Below, piece by piece: positions 50,701 to 64,000 of a stretch of 64,000 bases of DNA (position 1 is the first letter of the stretch; each line of letters opens with the position of its first letter). Source of the stretch: Actinacidiphila yanglinensis (GTDB lineage: Bacteria > Actinomycetota > Actinomycetes > Streptomycetales > Streptomycetaceae); NCBI RefSeq assembly GCF_900107965.1, contig NZ_FNVU01000010.1, forward strand, positions 186,001 to 250,000. The letters are read 5' to 3'. A model generated the notes under the pieces. The model worked only from the letters and a program-made list of their open reading frames with translations. It did no database searches and was not told the origin of the DNA. Both the position numbers and the translations under genes were made by a program.

Positions 50701-53700
50701 TTGCCGTGCCCGTCGTAGGCGTAGACGTAGACCTTCCACACGCCCAGCGTCTTGGGCGCCGTCACCGTGAACGTGCCGTCGCCGGTCTGGGTGAAGTCCA
50801 CCTGCTTCAGGCCGGTTCCGCCGTCCACGTACTTCGAGGAGTACATCAGCTGGTAGCGCACCAAGTCGCCGTCCGGATCGGTGGCCGGCGCCGTCACCGA
50901 GTAGGTGCCGCCGGCCGGCACGGACGAACTGCTGCTCACCGTCATCGAGTTGATCACCGGCGGGGTGTCGGCCTGCGGCGAGCCGCCGTACGCCTTCGCC
51001 ACCGCGTAGTACGACAGCCGCTTCCAGCTCTCCGGCATGACGTTGAACCACACACCGCCGAAGTCGTTCTCCTGGCCGTAGTTGAACATCGTGGCACCGA
51101 GCGCGACCCCCGTGTGGCCGGAGACGCACTGCCACGCCGAGGTGTAGCCGTCCCGGCTCTGCACGTCCGTCGGCTCGTCCGGCACGCCGTTCGCGTCGTT
51201 CGGCACCTCCCACTCGCCCGCCTCGCCGGACTCGGTGACGATGTACGGCTTGGTGTAACCACCGTTGATCCAGTCCTGCTTGACGTTGCACACCGCGCCG
51301 TAGGAGTTCACCGCGTACAGGTCGAGGTCCGGGGTGTACTGCTTGTAGTACGGCCACGCGCCGGTCCACGCGTCCGTGGAGGTCACCGGGTGGTTCGGGT
51401 CGATCGCGTGGATCGCCTGCACCACCTGCTCCACGTACGTCGCGTACGCGATGCGCTCCTGCTCGATCTGGGCGCCCGTGTAGTGGTCCTGCGTGGTGAG
51501 GATGACCTCGTTGCCGACGTCCCACATGAGGACGCCCGGGTTGTCCTTGTAGGTGGTCACCCACTGCTTGATGCTGTTGAGGGTGTCCGTCTTGTACGCC
51601 GTGTCGTTGACGTAGTCCGCGCCCTGGTTGAGCCAGAACCCGTTGATCACCTTCAGGCCGTACGCCGCGGCCGAGTCCAGCAGCGGCTTGCTCGTGCCGT
51701 CGGTGCCCCAGGTGCGCACCGTGTTGACGCCCATCGCCTTGAGGTCCCTCATGTGCGCGTCGGCCGTCGAGGTCGCCGGACCCCACGTCATGCCCTTGAC
51801 CTGCCAGGGCTTCCCGTCGACCGTCAACTGCCAGTTCCCCTGGCCGCCGGTGACGTGCACGTTGCTGGCGCCGGTGGGCACCGGCGGGTCGGCGAGCGGC
51901 GCGGGCGCCGTCCCGGTGGACTGCTCGACGCTCACGTCGTCGATGCTCAACGTGCCGCCGGAGGAGGTGTCGTCACCGGGTGAGGTGCATCCGCACACCG
52001 CGTTCGGGTACGAACCGCCGATCCGCAGGCTGAAGTCGACGTAGAAGCCGTGGTGCACCGCCGCGTTCCAGGTGGACGTGCCCACCTGCGACTCGTTGAC
52101 CTGCCAGATCTGCTTCCCGTCGAGGTACCAGCGGATCTGCTCGTCGGACTTCGTGCGGTCGACCACCTCGGAGTAGGTGTGGTAGCCGCTCTGGCAGCCG
52201 GAGCAGGACGCGAGGCCGCTGGTCAGGCCGTCGTACTCCGAGCAGTTGCCGCCCGGCGCGGTGCCGCAGTGCAGCGTCGCCGACAACTCGCCGCGGCCGT
52301 TCACGTCCTCCATGATGTCGCTCTCGCCGACCGCCGGCCACGTCGAGGTGTCGCCGCGATAGGCGGCGCCCATCGCCCGGAACGACGGCCAATAGCCCAG
52401 CGCCTTCGCCGGGTCGGGCTGCTTCAGCGTCGCCGAGACGAGCAACTCCCCGCCCGCCGGCGCGCTGAAGTCGCTGCGCTTGGACTCGATCCGGCCCGAG
52501 GTCCAGCTCCCCCCGCTCTTCAGCGCGGTGAGGTCGAGGTGGCCGCTGCCGTCCAGGCCGACGTTTGCCGGGGAGGCCGTCGCGGTCTCCACCTCGCCAG
52601 TGCCCCACTGCGCGGCGCCGCCGGGATACGACGTGCCGGTGTCGATCGTCCAGTTCGCGCTGCTCGGGGAGGTGGCGGCCGCGCCGTCGAAGCCGTCGCT
52701 CCACACCGGGGTCCAACTCCCGGGCGGCGTCGTGCCGGTGCCGCCGTCGCCGCCGCCGCCGGTGGTGCCGCCCGTACCGCCGGTCCCGCCGCCGGAAGCG
52801 TTTCCGCCGGCCGAACCGTAGACCCGGAACTCCCAGAGCGAGTAGCCGTATCCGTTCTCGCGCTGGGTGCCGTACATCCGCACGTAGCGGCCGGTACCGG
52901 TGACCGCCAGGGTCTGGGTGCCGCCGGTGCCGCTGGTCGTGGAGTACACGCTCGTCCAGTGCGACGCGTCGTCGGAGACCTGGATCTGGTACGCGGTCCC
53001 GTAGTTCTCCCAGACGAGTTCGACCCGGTCGATCGTGGCCGTCGCACCGAGGTCGACCTGCAGCCACTGCGGGTCGCTCCACGCGCTCGCCCACCGGGTG
53101 GCGGAGTCGCCGTCCACCGCGGCGGAGGCGGCGTAGCCGGCGCCCTCCGTGCTGGAGGCGGTGGCCGGCTGCCCCTGGGACAGCAGGGAGTCGGCGGCGT
53201 GTGCCTGCGGGGTGGGGATCGCCAGCGCGTACACCGCGAGCCCCAGGACCAGCAGCGCGAGCAGTGCGAGGCGCAGGGGTGGCCGGGCCGGCAGCGGGCC
53301 GGCGGAGCTGACGGAGCCGGAAGAGCCGGGTGAGCCGACCGGTCCGGCGGATCTGCGCCCGCGCGGACGGGCGGGCGGCGGGGGTGATGCTCGCATGATG
53401 CTGCTCCAGTGGGGGCGTGGAAAGCGCGGAACGGGCGTGGGTGGGGCACGCGGTGGAGGCCGTGCCGGAAGGGGCGCGGCGCGGGACGGTGGGGGACGGG
53501 ACACGGATCGGGTGGGGAGTGGTCGTGCGGAGCGGTCGTGCGGGAGAGCGCTCTCCCGGGATTGGCCCCGATGGTCGCCGCTGCGTTTCGGGCGTGTCAA
53601 GGGATCGCGCGCGAGAACGAGCGGAACGGCGTGGCGCACGGAGCCCTTTCGCGCCGTTTCGGAGCTGCGTCCGCCCGGCTCTGGGTCGCGGTGGGGTGCG

Positions 53701-56700
53701 GCACCGGGGGCGGGGATTGCCCCGCGGGCTCCGGGCGATCTAGGGTCGGGTCCGTCCGTCCATACCTCCGATGTATTGGAGCTCGCGGCTCATGCCCATG
53801 CAGCCCTGGTTCCCCGACGCCAAGCTCGGCATCTTCGTCCACTACGGCATCTACGCCGTCGACGGCGTCCCCGAGTCGTGGGCGTTCTACGACGGCCGGG
53901 TCAGCCGCGAGCAGTACTTCGGGCAGCTCGCCGGGTTCACCGCGTCCCGCTACGAACCGGACGCCTGGGCCCGGCTGTTCGCGCGGGCCGGCGCCCGTTA
54001 CGCGGTGCTCACCGCCCGCCACCACGACGGCGTCGCGCTGTGGGACACCGCGCAGCAGGGCCTGTCCGTGGCCCGTGACACCCCGGCCGGCCGCGACCTG
54101 GTCGGTGGTTACGCCGACGCGCTGCGCGCGCACGGCCTGCGGGTCGGGCTGTACTACTCGCACTCCGACTGGTCGCACCCCGATTACCCGACCGTCCGCC
54201 ACCCGTCGCCGCCGGCCGGGATGGGGGTCGACGAGAACCGCTTCAGCAGCCCGGAGCCGGGCGCGGAGGACCCTGCCGCCTGGAACCGGTTCCTGGCCTA
54301 CCGCAACGCGCAGGTGGGCGAGTTGGCCACCCGCTACCGGCCGGACCTGCTGTGGTTCGACGGGGAGTGGGAGCGCACCGCCGAGCAGTGGGGCATCGAC
54401 GCGCTGGCCGACGAGATCCTGTCGGTGAGCCCGCAGGTGGTGCTCAACTCCCGCATGCTGCACCGCGGGGACTACGCCACCCCGGAGCAGGGTGTGCCGC
54501 TGCGCGCACCGGACGGCCCGTGGGAGCTGTGCCTGACGGTCAACGACTCCTGGGGCTTCCAGCCGCAGGACCACCGGCACAAGTCCGTCGGCCAGCTCGT
54601 CCGCTACCTCACCGAGACGATCGGCGCCGGCGGCAACCTGCTGCTGGACGTCGGCCCGCGCGAGGACGGCACGATCGCGCCGGAGCAGATCGCGCGCCTG
54701 GAGGGCCTGGGCGAGTGGACCGAGCGGCACGCCGACGCGGTGTACGGCACCGTCGCCGGCCTGCCGCCGGGCCACCACTACGGTCCGAGCACGCTGTCCG
54801 CGGACCGCCGGACCCTCTACCTGACCTGCTTCGACCCGCCGCGCGAGACGGTCTCGGTGCGCGGCCTGCGCAACACGGTGCGCAGGGCCACCGTGCTGGG
54901 CACCGGAACGGAGGTCGGCCACCAGGTCACCGGCGGGCTGCACGACGTGCCCGGGGTGCTGTGGATCGACGCCCCCGCGGCGGCCGACGTCGACCCGTAC
55001 GCGACGGTGCTCGCCCTGGAGCTGGACGGCGAGTTGGACCTGTACCGCGGCGCCGGCCGGGACTGAGGTACCGGGAGCGGGCGGCTTCGGTCGCCTGCCT
55101 CCGGCCTGCCCCCACGGCCGGTGCGCGCGGGGCCGGTTGGCCGCGGGTCCGTGCGCGCGCGGTCCGTCCGCCACGGTCCCCTCGCCTGCGGACCAGGCAT
55201 CGGATGTCTACCGGGTCGGCGGGCCGGTGGCCCCCAGAGAGCGCTCTCAGATTTTCCGTGAGAGCGCTCCCCGGCAGGCTGCGGTGCGCCCGCGATCTGG
55301 CACTATGTGCCATGTACCGTGACAAGGGGGAGCCCGGTGAAGCGCGACGTGGGTCGGACGACGAGGGATCTTCGCCGGCACAACCGCACGTCCGTACTCA
55401 CCCGGCTCTACCTGCACGGCCCGGCCAGCCGCTTCGACCTGATGCGGGCCACCGGACTCAGTTCGGCGACGGTGAGCAACGTGGTCACCGGCCTGGTCGG
55501 CGACGGTCTGGTCGCCGAGGCCGGGCTGCTGGACTCCGACGGCGGCCGGCCGCGCACCCTGCTGGAGGTCAGGCCGGGTTTCGGGCAGGTGGCCGGGGTC
55601 GACATCGGCGAGACGCACGTCCAGGTCGGCCTGTTCGACTGGACCCTCGACACCCTGGCCACCGCCACCTATCCGATGGACGAGGGGCGTCCCGATCCCG
55701 CGCTGCTGGCGGGTCTGGTGACCGCGGGCATCGAGGAGGTCACCGCGAAGGCGGGCACGGACTCGGCCGCGCTGCTCGGTGTCGGGGTCGGCGTGCCCGG
55801 CGCGGTGCTGCCCGACGGCCGCGTGCACGCGCCGACCCTCGGCTGGTCGGGAGTTCCCTTCGACGGCCTGCTCAGGCCGCACATCGCTGCCCCGTTGCAC
55901 CTGGACAACTGCGCCCGCACCCTCGGCCAGGCCGAGATGTGGCGCGGCGCGGGCCGGGGCGCCGAGCGGGCGATCGTCGCCCTGCTCGCGGTCGGCGTCG
56001 GTGCCGCGGTGGCGACGGGCTCGCCCGGCGGCGTGACCAGTACGACCAGCGAGTGGGGCCACACCGTGGTGGAGAAGGGCGGCGCGCCCTGCAGGTGCGG
56101 GTCGCGCGGCTGCCTGGAGGCGTACGTCGGCGCCGACGCGATCCTCGCGCACCACGAACAGCAGCCCGGGGCGGCGGAGTTGCGGGGGAGCGGCACCGAG
56201 CAGCGGCTGGCCGCGCTGGTCGCCGACGCCCGCCGGCCGGGTGCCGCCGCCGACACGGTGCGCTGGGCCGCGGGATACCTCGGCGTGGGCATCGCCAACC
56301 TCGTCAACCTGCTCAGCCCGGACCGGGTGATCCTCTCCGGCTGGGTGAGCGCGCTGCTGGGGCCCGAAGTGCTGCCCGCCGTACGCGAGGTGATGGACCG
56401 TCATGTCCTGGACTACATGACGGGCGGGACCGTGCTCGAACTCGGCCGGCTCGGTCAGGAGGCGGTCGCCCTGGGCGCGGCCACCCTTCCGGTGCACGAA
56501 CTGCTCACCGCGGGCGGCCGTTGACCCTGGCGGCGGAGCGGCGGCGAGCGGCGGTGGCGGGCGGGCGGACCCGGCGGGGAGGTCGGCGCGGTGCGGCTCA
56601 GGCGCAGGCCGGGTGCTTGCTGCTGGGGCCGAAGAGGAGCTCGATGTGCTCCTTGGCGGTGGTGCGGCCGCGGGCGACGGTGACCGTGACCGAGCCGCCG

Positions 56701-59700
56701 GTCTCGGCGGGGAGGACGAAGGCGTAGACCGGGCGGCGGCCGCCCGCCATGCTGATGACCTGGTGGTAGGGGACCGGCCTGCCGTTGCAGGTGACCCCGC
56801 GGAGGGTCTCCCGGTCGACGCCGAAGAAGTAGTTCGCGCCCGATGCCCCGCCCAGGCCGCCGAGGTTCATCAGGCCCGGTTTCGGTGCGTAGGCGGTGTC
56901 GCTCGCGTGGGCGGTGCACGTCGTCGTGGACCAGCCGCCGTCCGCGGTGTCGGAGCCGCTGCAGAAACGGTTGTCGGGTGTCTCCCAGATGAAGAGCTCG
57001 GACACGTCGTCGGCGTTGACCGCGAACATCCCACGCGGGCCGGGCGTGTTGTGGGTACCCGGCGGGTTCTGCTCCAGCATGTGGGCCGAGGCCGCGGCCA
57101 GCAGCTTGTCGTGCGCGGACTGCGACGTCCGCGGGGTGGCGGACCGGCGGTCCGCGCTCGCGTTTCTGTCGCCGCCCGCAGCCGAGGCGTGCGTCCTGCT
57201 CGCCGACGGCGTGCCGCCGCGCCCGCCCGCCGCGTCGTCCTGCCCGGTGCCCGAACACGCCGCGGCCGACAAGGCGGCGGCGCAGGCCAGTGAGAGCGTG
57301 AAGTACCTGCGCATGTGTCCCCCCTCGTTCCCCCGAACGAGCCCCGCGCGGAAGGTAACACGCATGGATGAACGAACGGGGCGTTCCGGTCCGGGGGTCG
57401 GGCGGGCCGGTGCCGGCCCGGGGCCCTCTCGGTCGGCGGCCCGGCGGGTGGCCGTCGTGGGGTCCCGGGGCCGTCGCCGGAAAAAGGTGGCGCACGACCG
57501 TTGACCCCCCATCAGTAGCTACTTAGTTTAAGTCGCGGAAAAAGCGGCGCGGTTGGCGTCGCCCTCCCCGTCCCCTGGAGCACGTATGCCCTCCCATCCC
57601 TGCGACGGCCGGCTGTACATCGGCGGGGCCTTCGTGCCCGCCGCCTCCGGACGGACCGGAAGCGTCGAGGAGAAGGCCACCGGCGCGGAGATCGGCCGGT
57701 ACGCCCTCGGCTCGGCCGCCGACGTGGACCGCGCGGTCGCCGCGGCCCGGGCCGCGCAGCCTGGCTGGGCCGCGCTGGCCGCGCCTGAACGGGCCGCGCA
57801 CCTGCGGGCGTTCGCCCGCCGGCTGGAGGAACGGTACGACGAACTTGTCGAGCAGAGCATGCGCGAGACCGGCGGGGTCCGGGCCAAGGGCGAGGACGAG
57901 GTCGGCACCGGCATCCGGCAGCTCCTGCAGTCGGCGGTGCAGGCCGGCGAGAGCGCGGGCGACGTGCTGCCGCCCTACAAGGCGGGGAAGTTGTCGCTGT
58001 CGCGGGCGGTGCCGATCGGCGTGCTCGGGCTGATCACGCCGTGGAACTACCCGATGAACCTCGCGATGCGCGCCCTCGCGCCGGGGCTGGCGTTCGGCAA
58101 CACGGTGGTGCTCAAGCCCGCCGAGCTGACCCCGGTGATCGGCGGGCAGGCACTGGCGGAGGCGGCGCACGACGCGGGCCTGCCGCCCGGGGTGTTCAAC
58201 GTGGTGACCGGCGACGGCCCCGACGCCGGCTGGCCGCTCGCCCGCCACCAGGGCGTCGACCTGCTGGACTTCACCGGTTCCCGCGAGGTGGGCCTGGCCA
58301 TCAGCCGCGCCGCCGCAGGGGAGTTGCGCGACATCCGCCTCGAACTCGGCGGCAGCAACGCCTTCGTGGTGCTCGACGACGCGGACGTCGAACTCGCCGC
58401 CGGCTGCGCGATGATCGCCTCGCTGGAGTTCCAGGGCCAGACCTGCATCAGCGCCAGCCGGCACCTCGTACAGCGCGAGGCGGCCGGCGCCTATCTCGAC
58501 GCGGTGGTGGCGCGCGCCGCGGCGCTGGAGGTCGGCGACCCGTTCGCCCCCGGCACCGCGCTCGGCCCGCTGATCAGCGCCGCGCAGGTGGACCGGTTGC
58601 AGCACGCCATCGTCGGGCCGTCGCTCGCGATGGGCGCCCGGCTGCTCACCGGCGGTACCCACGACGGCCTGTTCTACCGGCCGACCGTGCTCGCCGACGT
58701 CACCCCGGAGATGCCCGCCTTCCGCGAGGAGGTCTTCGGTCCGGTCATCCCGGTCACCGTCGTCGACTCCGAGCACGAGGCGATCGCGCTGACCAACGGC
58801 CTCCCCATGCTGATGAACTCGGTCTTCACCCGCGACCTGGTCCGCGGCCTGGCGGTCGCCGAGCAGCTGCAGGCCGGCGAGGTCCACGTCAACGACGCGC
58901 ACGCCCGGCACGGCGCCGAGAACCAGCTGCCCGCCTTCACCCGGCGCCAGTGGATCGGGGTGCAGCGCACCCCCCTGAACCTTCCGGACTGGGCCCAAGC
59001 GCCCGCGACGCGAGAGAGCTGAGGTACCCACCCATGAGCGAGACACCCACGAGACGGCGGACCGCCGCCGCGACCGCCGTGCTGTGCGCGGGCCTGCTGC
59101 TGGGGACGGCGGCCTGCGGCGGCGGTTCGGGCGGCAGCGGTCACGACGAGGCGGGCGGCGGCGGGTCCGGCGGGTCCGGCGGGAAGAAGGTCACCCTGAC
59201 CTTCTGGGACTGGGACCCGAACATGGGCAAGGTGGTGGCCACCTGGAACGCGGCCCATCCCGACATCCAGGTCAAGCTCTCCAACCCGGCCGGCGGCGAC
59301 CAGCTGGTGGCGAAGATGATCACCGCGCACGCGGCGGGCAACGGCCCCGACATCGCCAAGGTCGAGTACCAGTCGCTGCCCGCGCTGGTCGCCAAGGGCG
59401 TGGTGCGCGACATCACCGACTACACCGGGAACACCGTCAAGGACTACGACAGGACCACCCTGAGCAGCGCCGAGTTCCAGGGCAAGGTCTACGGCGTCCC
59501 GCAGGACTTCGCGCCGCTGATGCTCTTCTACCGCGCCGACCTGTTCAAGAAGTACGGCCTCGCGGTGCCCCGGACCTGGGACCAGTACGCCGCAGAGGCG
59601 AGGGCGCTGCGCGGGAAGGACCCCGCGGCGCACCTCACCAACTTCGACGCCGCGGACCCCGGCTGGTTCACCGGGCTGGCCCAGCAGGCCGGCGCCGACT

Positions 59701-62700
59701 GGTGGGCGGCCGACGGGAACAGCTGGAAGGTCGACATCGACGGGGCCGCCACCAGGAAGGTCGCGGGCTTCTGGCAGCAGATGGTCAAGGACGGCTCGGT
59801 CGCCAAGAACCCGTCCTTCTCGCCCGAGTGGAACAAGCAGATGAACGACGGTTCGCTGCTCACCTGGATATCCGGTGCCTGGGCGCCCGCCCAGCTCGGC
59901 GGCATCGCCCCGGCCACCAAGGGCAAGTGGGCGGTCGCGCCGCTGCCCGCCTGGACCGCCGGCGATCCGGCCACCGGCATCTGGGGCGGCTCGGCGACCA
60001 CCGTCACCACCGACTCCGCGCACCCGCGGCAGGCGGCGCAGTTCGCGTCCTGGCTGAACACCGACGCGACCGCGCTGACCGAGCAGGTCAAGCAGATCAA
60101 CATCTACCCGGCCGCCACCTCCGGCCGCTCCCTGCCGGTGCTGAAGGCCGCGCCCGCGTTCTTCCCGAACCAGCCGGACTTCTACGACCGGGTCGCCCAA
60201 GTCGCCTCCGGTGCCCGCAGCTTCCCGATGTGGGGTCCCAACGTCACCGTCACGTTCACCGGTTACACCGACGCCTTCAGCAAGGCCCTCCAGTCCGGCG
60301 GTTCCTTCTCCGGCGCGCTCACCACGATCCAACGGGCGAGCGTCGCCGACATGAAGAAGCAGGGATTCACGGTCGGCTGATGGCACCCACGACCGCTCGC
60401 CCGCGCCGGACCAGCCGGTTCCCGTACCTCCTGGTCCTTCCCGCCGTCCTGCTCCTCGCCGCGTTCGTCGTGGCGCCCGGCTGCTACGCGCTGGTGCTCA
60501 GCCTCCAGCGCAGTAAGGTCAACGGGGGCCTGCTCGGCGGCGGGACGCACACCGTGTTCGCCGGGCTCGCCAACTACCGCGACGTGCTCGGCGACACCCA
60601 ACTGCGGTCCGGCGTGGTGCGGATGCTCGCCCTCGGCGCCGTGACCGTGCCCGGCACCGTACTGCTCGCGCTGCTGTTCGCGGTGCTGCTGGACCTGGAA
60701 CACACCCGGCTCAGGCGGGTGACCCGGCTGGCGATCTTCCTGCCCTACGCGGTACCCGGCGTCATCGCCTCCCTGATGTGGGGGTTCCTCTACCTGCCCG
60801 CCACCAGCCCGATCGGCGGCGACCGGGTCGACTTCTTCGGGCAGGTCGCGGTCTACTTCTCGGTCAGCAACGTGGTGGTGTGGGGCGCCGTCGGCTTCAA
60901 CATGATCGTCATCTACACCGCGTTGCGCGCCCTTCCGCCCGAACTCACCGAGTCCGCACGGCTGGACGGCGCCACCGAGCGGCAGATCGTGCTGCGGATC
61001 AAGGTGCCGCTGGTGATGCCCGCGGTGGTGATGTGCACCCTCTTCTCGGTGCTCGCCGCCCTCCAGGTCTTCAACGAGCCCAACACCCTCAAACCGCTGT
61101 CCAACGCCGTCTCCTCCACCTGGGTGCCGCTGATGCAGATCTACGACCAGGCGTTCGGCAACTCCGACATCCACTCCGCCGCCGCGACCTCGGTGGTGCT
61201 GGCCGCGGCCGCGCTCGTGCTGTCGTTCCTGACCGCGCGGATCATCCAGTCGCGGGTCCAGCGGGAGGCCGAGTGACCGCCACCGAATCCAGGGCGGCGG
61301 CCGCTGCCCGTGCCGTCGTGACCGGCGGCCGCCCCGGCCGCACGCCCGCCCCCGCGCCGCGCGGGCCCCGCCGCCGCGTCGCCCTGCTGCCGACGGCCGC
61401 CCTCGTGGTGGGCGCGCTGTACTGCGTCGTCCCGACGCTGTGGATCCTGGTGGCGGCCACCAAGTCCCGTACCGAGTTGTTCTCCACCTCCACCTACGTG
61501 CCCTCCCTCGGCCTCGGTCTGGTGCGCAATGTCCGGGACCTGTCGGACTACCAGGGCGGCATCTTCTGGCGGTGGATGCTCAACAGCTTCCTCTACGCCG
61601 CCGTCGGCGGGGCACTGGCGTCCTTCGTGTCCGCCGCGTGCGGCTACGCGCTGGCCAAGTACGCCTTCCGCGGCCGTACCGTGCTGTTCCACACCATCCT
61701 CGCGGGAGTGCTGCTCCCGCAGATCGTGCTTGCGGTGCCGCAGTACCTGCTGCTGTCCAAGGTCGGCCTGACGGACAGTCTGATCGGTGTGCTGTTGCCG
61801 CAGTTGTTCAACCCGTACGGCATCTACCTGTGCCGGATCTATGCCCGGGCCGCCGTGCCGGACTCGCTGCTCGAAGCCGGCCGGATCGACGGCGCGGGGG
61901 AGGGGCGGCTGTTCTTCTCGGTCGGGCTGCGGCTGATGGGGCCCGGGCTGGTCACGGTGTTCCTGCTCCAGTTCATCGCGATCTGGAACAACTTCCTGCT
62001 GCCGTACGTGATGTTGACCAGTGACGACAAGTTCCCGCTGACCGTCGGGCTGTACAGCCTGCTGCGGCACGGCGCGGCCGAGGCGTCGCTGTACTCCCTG
62101 GTGATCACCGGGACGCTGCTGTCCGTGCTGCCGGTGATCGCGCTGTTCCTCTCGCTCCAGCGGTTCTGGCGGATCGACCTGGTGACGGGGGCCCTCAAGT
62201 AGGGACCGCGGCTCGCGCCTGTGCCCGGTCCCGCTCCTGTGCGGGCTTCGCGTTCCGAAGCCCGCACAGGGGAAGGCGCCGCACCGCCGCCACCGGAGCG
62301 CGCGGGGCTCAGCCCTCCCGGCGGTAGACCGCCGTCACGTCGACCGTGGAGGTCGCGGCGACCATGCCGAGCTGATTCCACTTCATATCGAACTCGCCGC
62401 GGTCGACGCTGACTTCGGCCTCAAGGGTGGCCTCCTGCGGTGAGGTCAGGCTGACCCGGGCGGGGAAGGTGAGGGGGCGCGAGACACCGCGGATCGCGAG
62501 GTCCCCGCTGACCTGGACCTCTCCGGACCCCTCCGCGGGCGCGGTGAGGGCGCCGGCGGTGAAGACGATCGACGCGTGCGCGTCGGCGGCGAAGAAGTCA
62601 CCCGAGCGCAGGTGCTTGTCGCGCTTGGCGTTGCCGGTGTCGAGCGAGGCGGCCTCGATGGTGAGGGTGCCGCGGGCGGTGCCGTCGGACGCGACCTCAC

Positions 62701-64000
62701 CCTCGCCGCTGACGGTGCCGAAGGTGCCCTTCACCGTCGCCAGCCCCCAGAAGGTCTTGCTGCGGAAGCGGACGGAGGAGCGTGCGGGGTCGAGCACCCA
62801 GCGTCCGGCGTCGGCGGTGGTCTGCGACATGGTGATCGTCCTCTCGGGGCGCCGGCGAGCCGGGCCGGCCCACCGGTCTGATGACGCGGCCAACACGTTA
62901 CCAGCTATTAGCTAGCCAGCGAGATAATAGCTCGGAGGCTATCCTGATCCCATGGTGGTGGAACCCGTACGGAGCAAAGCGGCGCAGGCCTGCCCGGACG
63001 CCGACGAGCTCGCCCTGCTGCGGCAGTGGCACGCCCTGCATTCCGGGGTGCGGCGGCTCACCGACGACCTGCTCGCCGACGTCGAGGCCGGGCAGGGGCT
63101 GGCGCCCAGCTCCTTCCAGGCGCTGATGTTCCTGGTCACCGCGCCCGGCCAGGCCGCGCCGATGAACCAGCTGTCGGCCGCGCTCGGCTTCTCCACCGCC
63201 GGCACCACCAAGCTCGTGGACCGGCTCGCCGACGCCGGGCTCGTCGAGCGGCGCCCCTCCGACGCCGACCGCCGGGTCGTCTACACCGCGCTGACCTCCG
63301 CCGGCGCCGAGTCCGTGCTCGCCGCCTCGCGCGACCTCGCCCAGGCCCTGCGCACCCGCGTGGTGGCTCCGCTCGGCGAGGACGTGTTCCTCGCACTGTC
63401 CGAGGCCGTCGGCTCGCTCGCCCCGTCGGACGGGGACGTGACGGCCGGCGGCGAACCGGCCGCGGTCCCGCCGTGCCGGTGATCCGTCCCGCCGAGCCTC
63501 CTCAGCGGCCGGACGAGGAGGACGGGGGGTACGGCGGGGATCCCGACGGTATGTCCTTCGCCACCCGTGCCGCGGCCGTGTCCGGCACAGTGGGGATCAT
63601 GGATCCCGAGATCCCGTCATCGCACGATCCGCACGTGCGCCACCTGCGCGTGCTGTTCCTGGCGGTCGTCACCGGCAGCTTCCTCTTCCTGATCCCCTGG
63701 ATCGGCTACCTCTCGGTCAGCCTGCCCACCCACCACGAGGTCGACCAGTGGCGCTTCGCGTGGGTCGGCTTCGACGGCGCGCTGATCGCCGCGATCGGCG
63801 TCACCGCCTGGTGCGCCTGGCGCCGGCTGCAGATCTTCATCCCTTGGGCGCTGGTCACGGCGGCGCTGCTGTGCTGCGACGCGTGGTTCGACATCGTGCT
63901 GGACTGGAACAGCGACGAGCTGACCGGCGCCATCCTCACCGCCGTCTTCGCCGAACTCCCGCTCGCCGCGCTGCTGGTGTACGTCGCCCGCAAGATGATC

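Overview
The window is very GC-rich DNA with codon use, GTG/TTG starts, four-base start/stop overlaps and gene families typical of a streptomycete chromosome. Pointers include a fused FbiC (CofGH), many ECF sigma and MarR/TetR/LacI/ROK regulators, secreted glycoside hydrolases with cellulose- or glycan-binding modules, a PucR regulator and a small HATPase of the anti-sigma type. No rRNA, tRNA, CRISPR array, insertion sequence or prophage was seen. It reads as ordinary chromosome rich in regulation and carbohydrate use.

Layout. Positions 1-8354 hold the 12-codon 5' end of a minus-strand gene, an acyl/fatty-acid AMP ligase behind a Crp-like site, a TIGR02960-type ECF sigma factor, a methyltransferase, a molybdate (TOBE) regulator, and a tightly coupled three-gene operon. 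That operon encodes a response regulator fused to a thioredoxin-reductase-like flavoprotein, a cyclic-nucleotide-binding histidine kinase, and a UBP zinc-finger protein. Positions 8470-15517 are all minus strand: fbiC, then an operon made of a 62-residue peptide gene, an unknown gene, two DUF6895-like paralogues and a serine hydrolase. Positions 15767-30043 hold mixed metabolic genes: aldo-keto reductase, kinases, a UvrA-like ABC ATPase, amidase, HATPase, VOC protein, GNAT, two MDR dehydrogenases each divergent from its own MarR or TetR repressor, a secreted lipase and PucR. Positions 30006-33291 are a sugar ABC importer. Positions 33673-45747 hold an NB-ARC/TPR ATPase, a KAS III, a kinase, a phosphodiester glycosidase, an 80-bp tandem-repeat array, a LysR/NTF2 pair, an S4-domain/ECF41 pair, VOC, MarR and thiolase.

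Positions 45871-62202 form a glycan-utilisation region. It has a GH11 xylanase with CBM2, a metallophosphoesterase/phosphopantetheinyl transferase pair, a LacI repressor, a very large secreted enzyme with both a GH16 and a TIM-barrel hydrolase domain, a cytoplasmic GH29 fucosidase, a ROK repressor, and an aldehyde dehydrogenase/ABC importer operon. Perfect GAGAGCGCTCTC-type palindromes sit before the LacI gene, the GH16 gene and the ROK gene, which suggests one regulon: secreted enzymes cut glycans, ABC importers take up oligosaccharides, and fucosidase acts inside. The end holds YceI, a divergent MarR gene and a membrane protein cut by the window edge.

Most noteworthy are the redox/two-component/UBP operon, the small-peptide/DUF6895 operon, and several unusual non-coding structures: three stacked hairpins at 27065-27192, the 80-bp array at 39.8-40.3 kb, evenly spaced TGGGT-N4-ACCCA palindromes at 43.8-44.0 kb, and the CGTGCCGCACG array at 28.5 kb. 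Functions are inferred from recalled family motifs; no database search was run.
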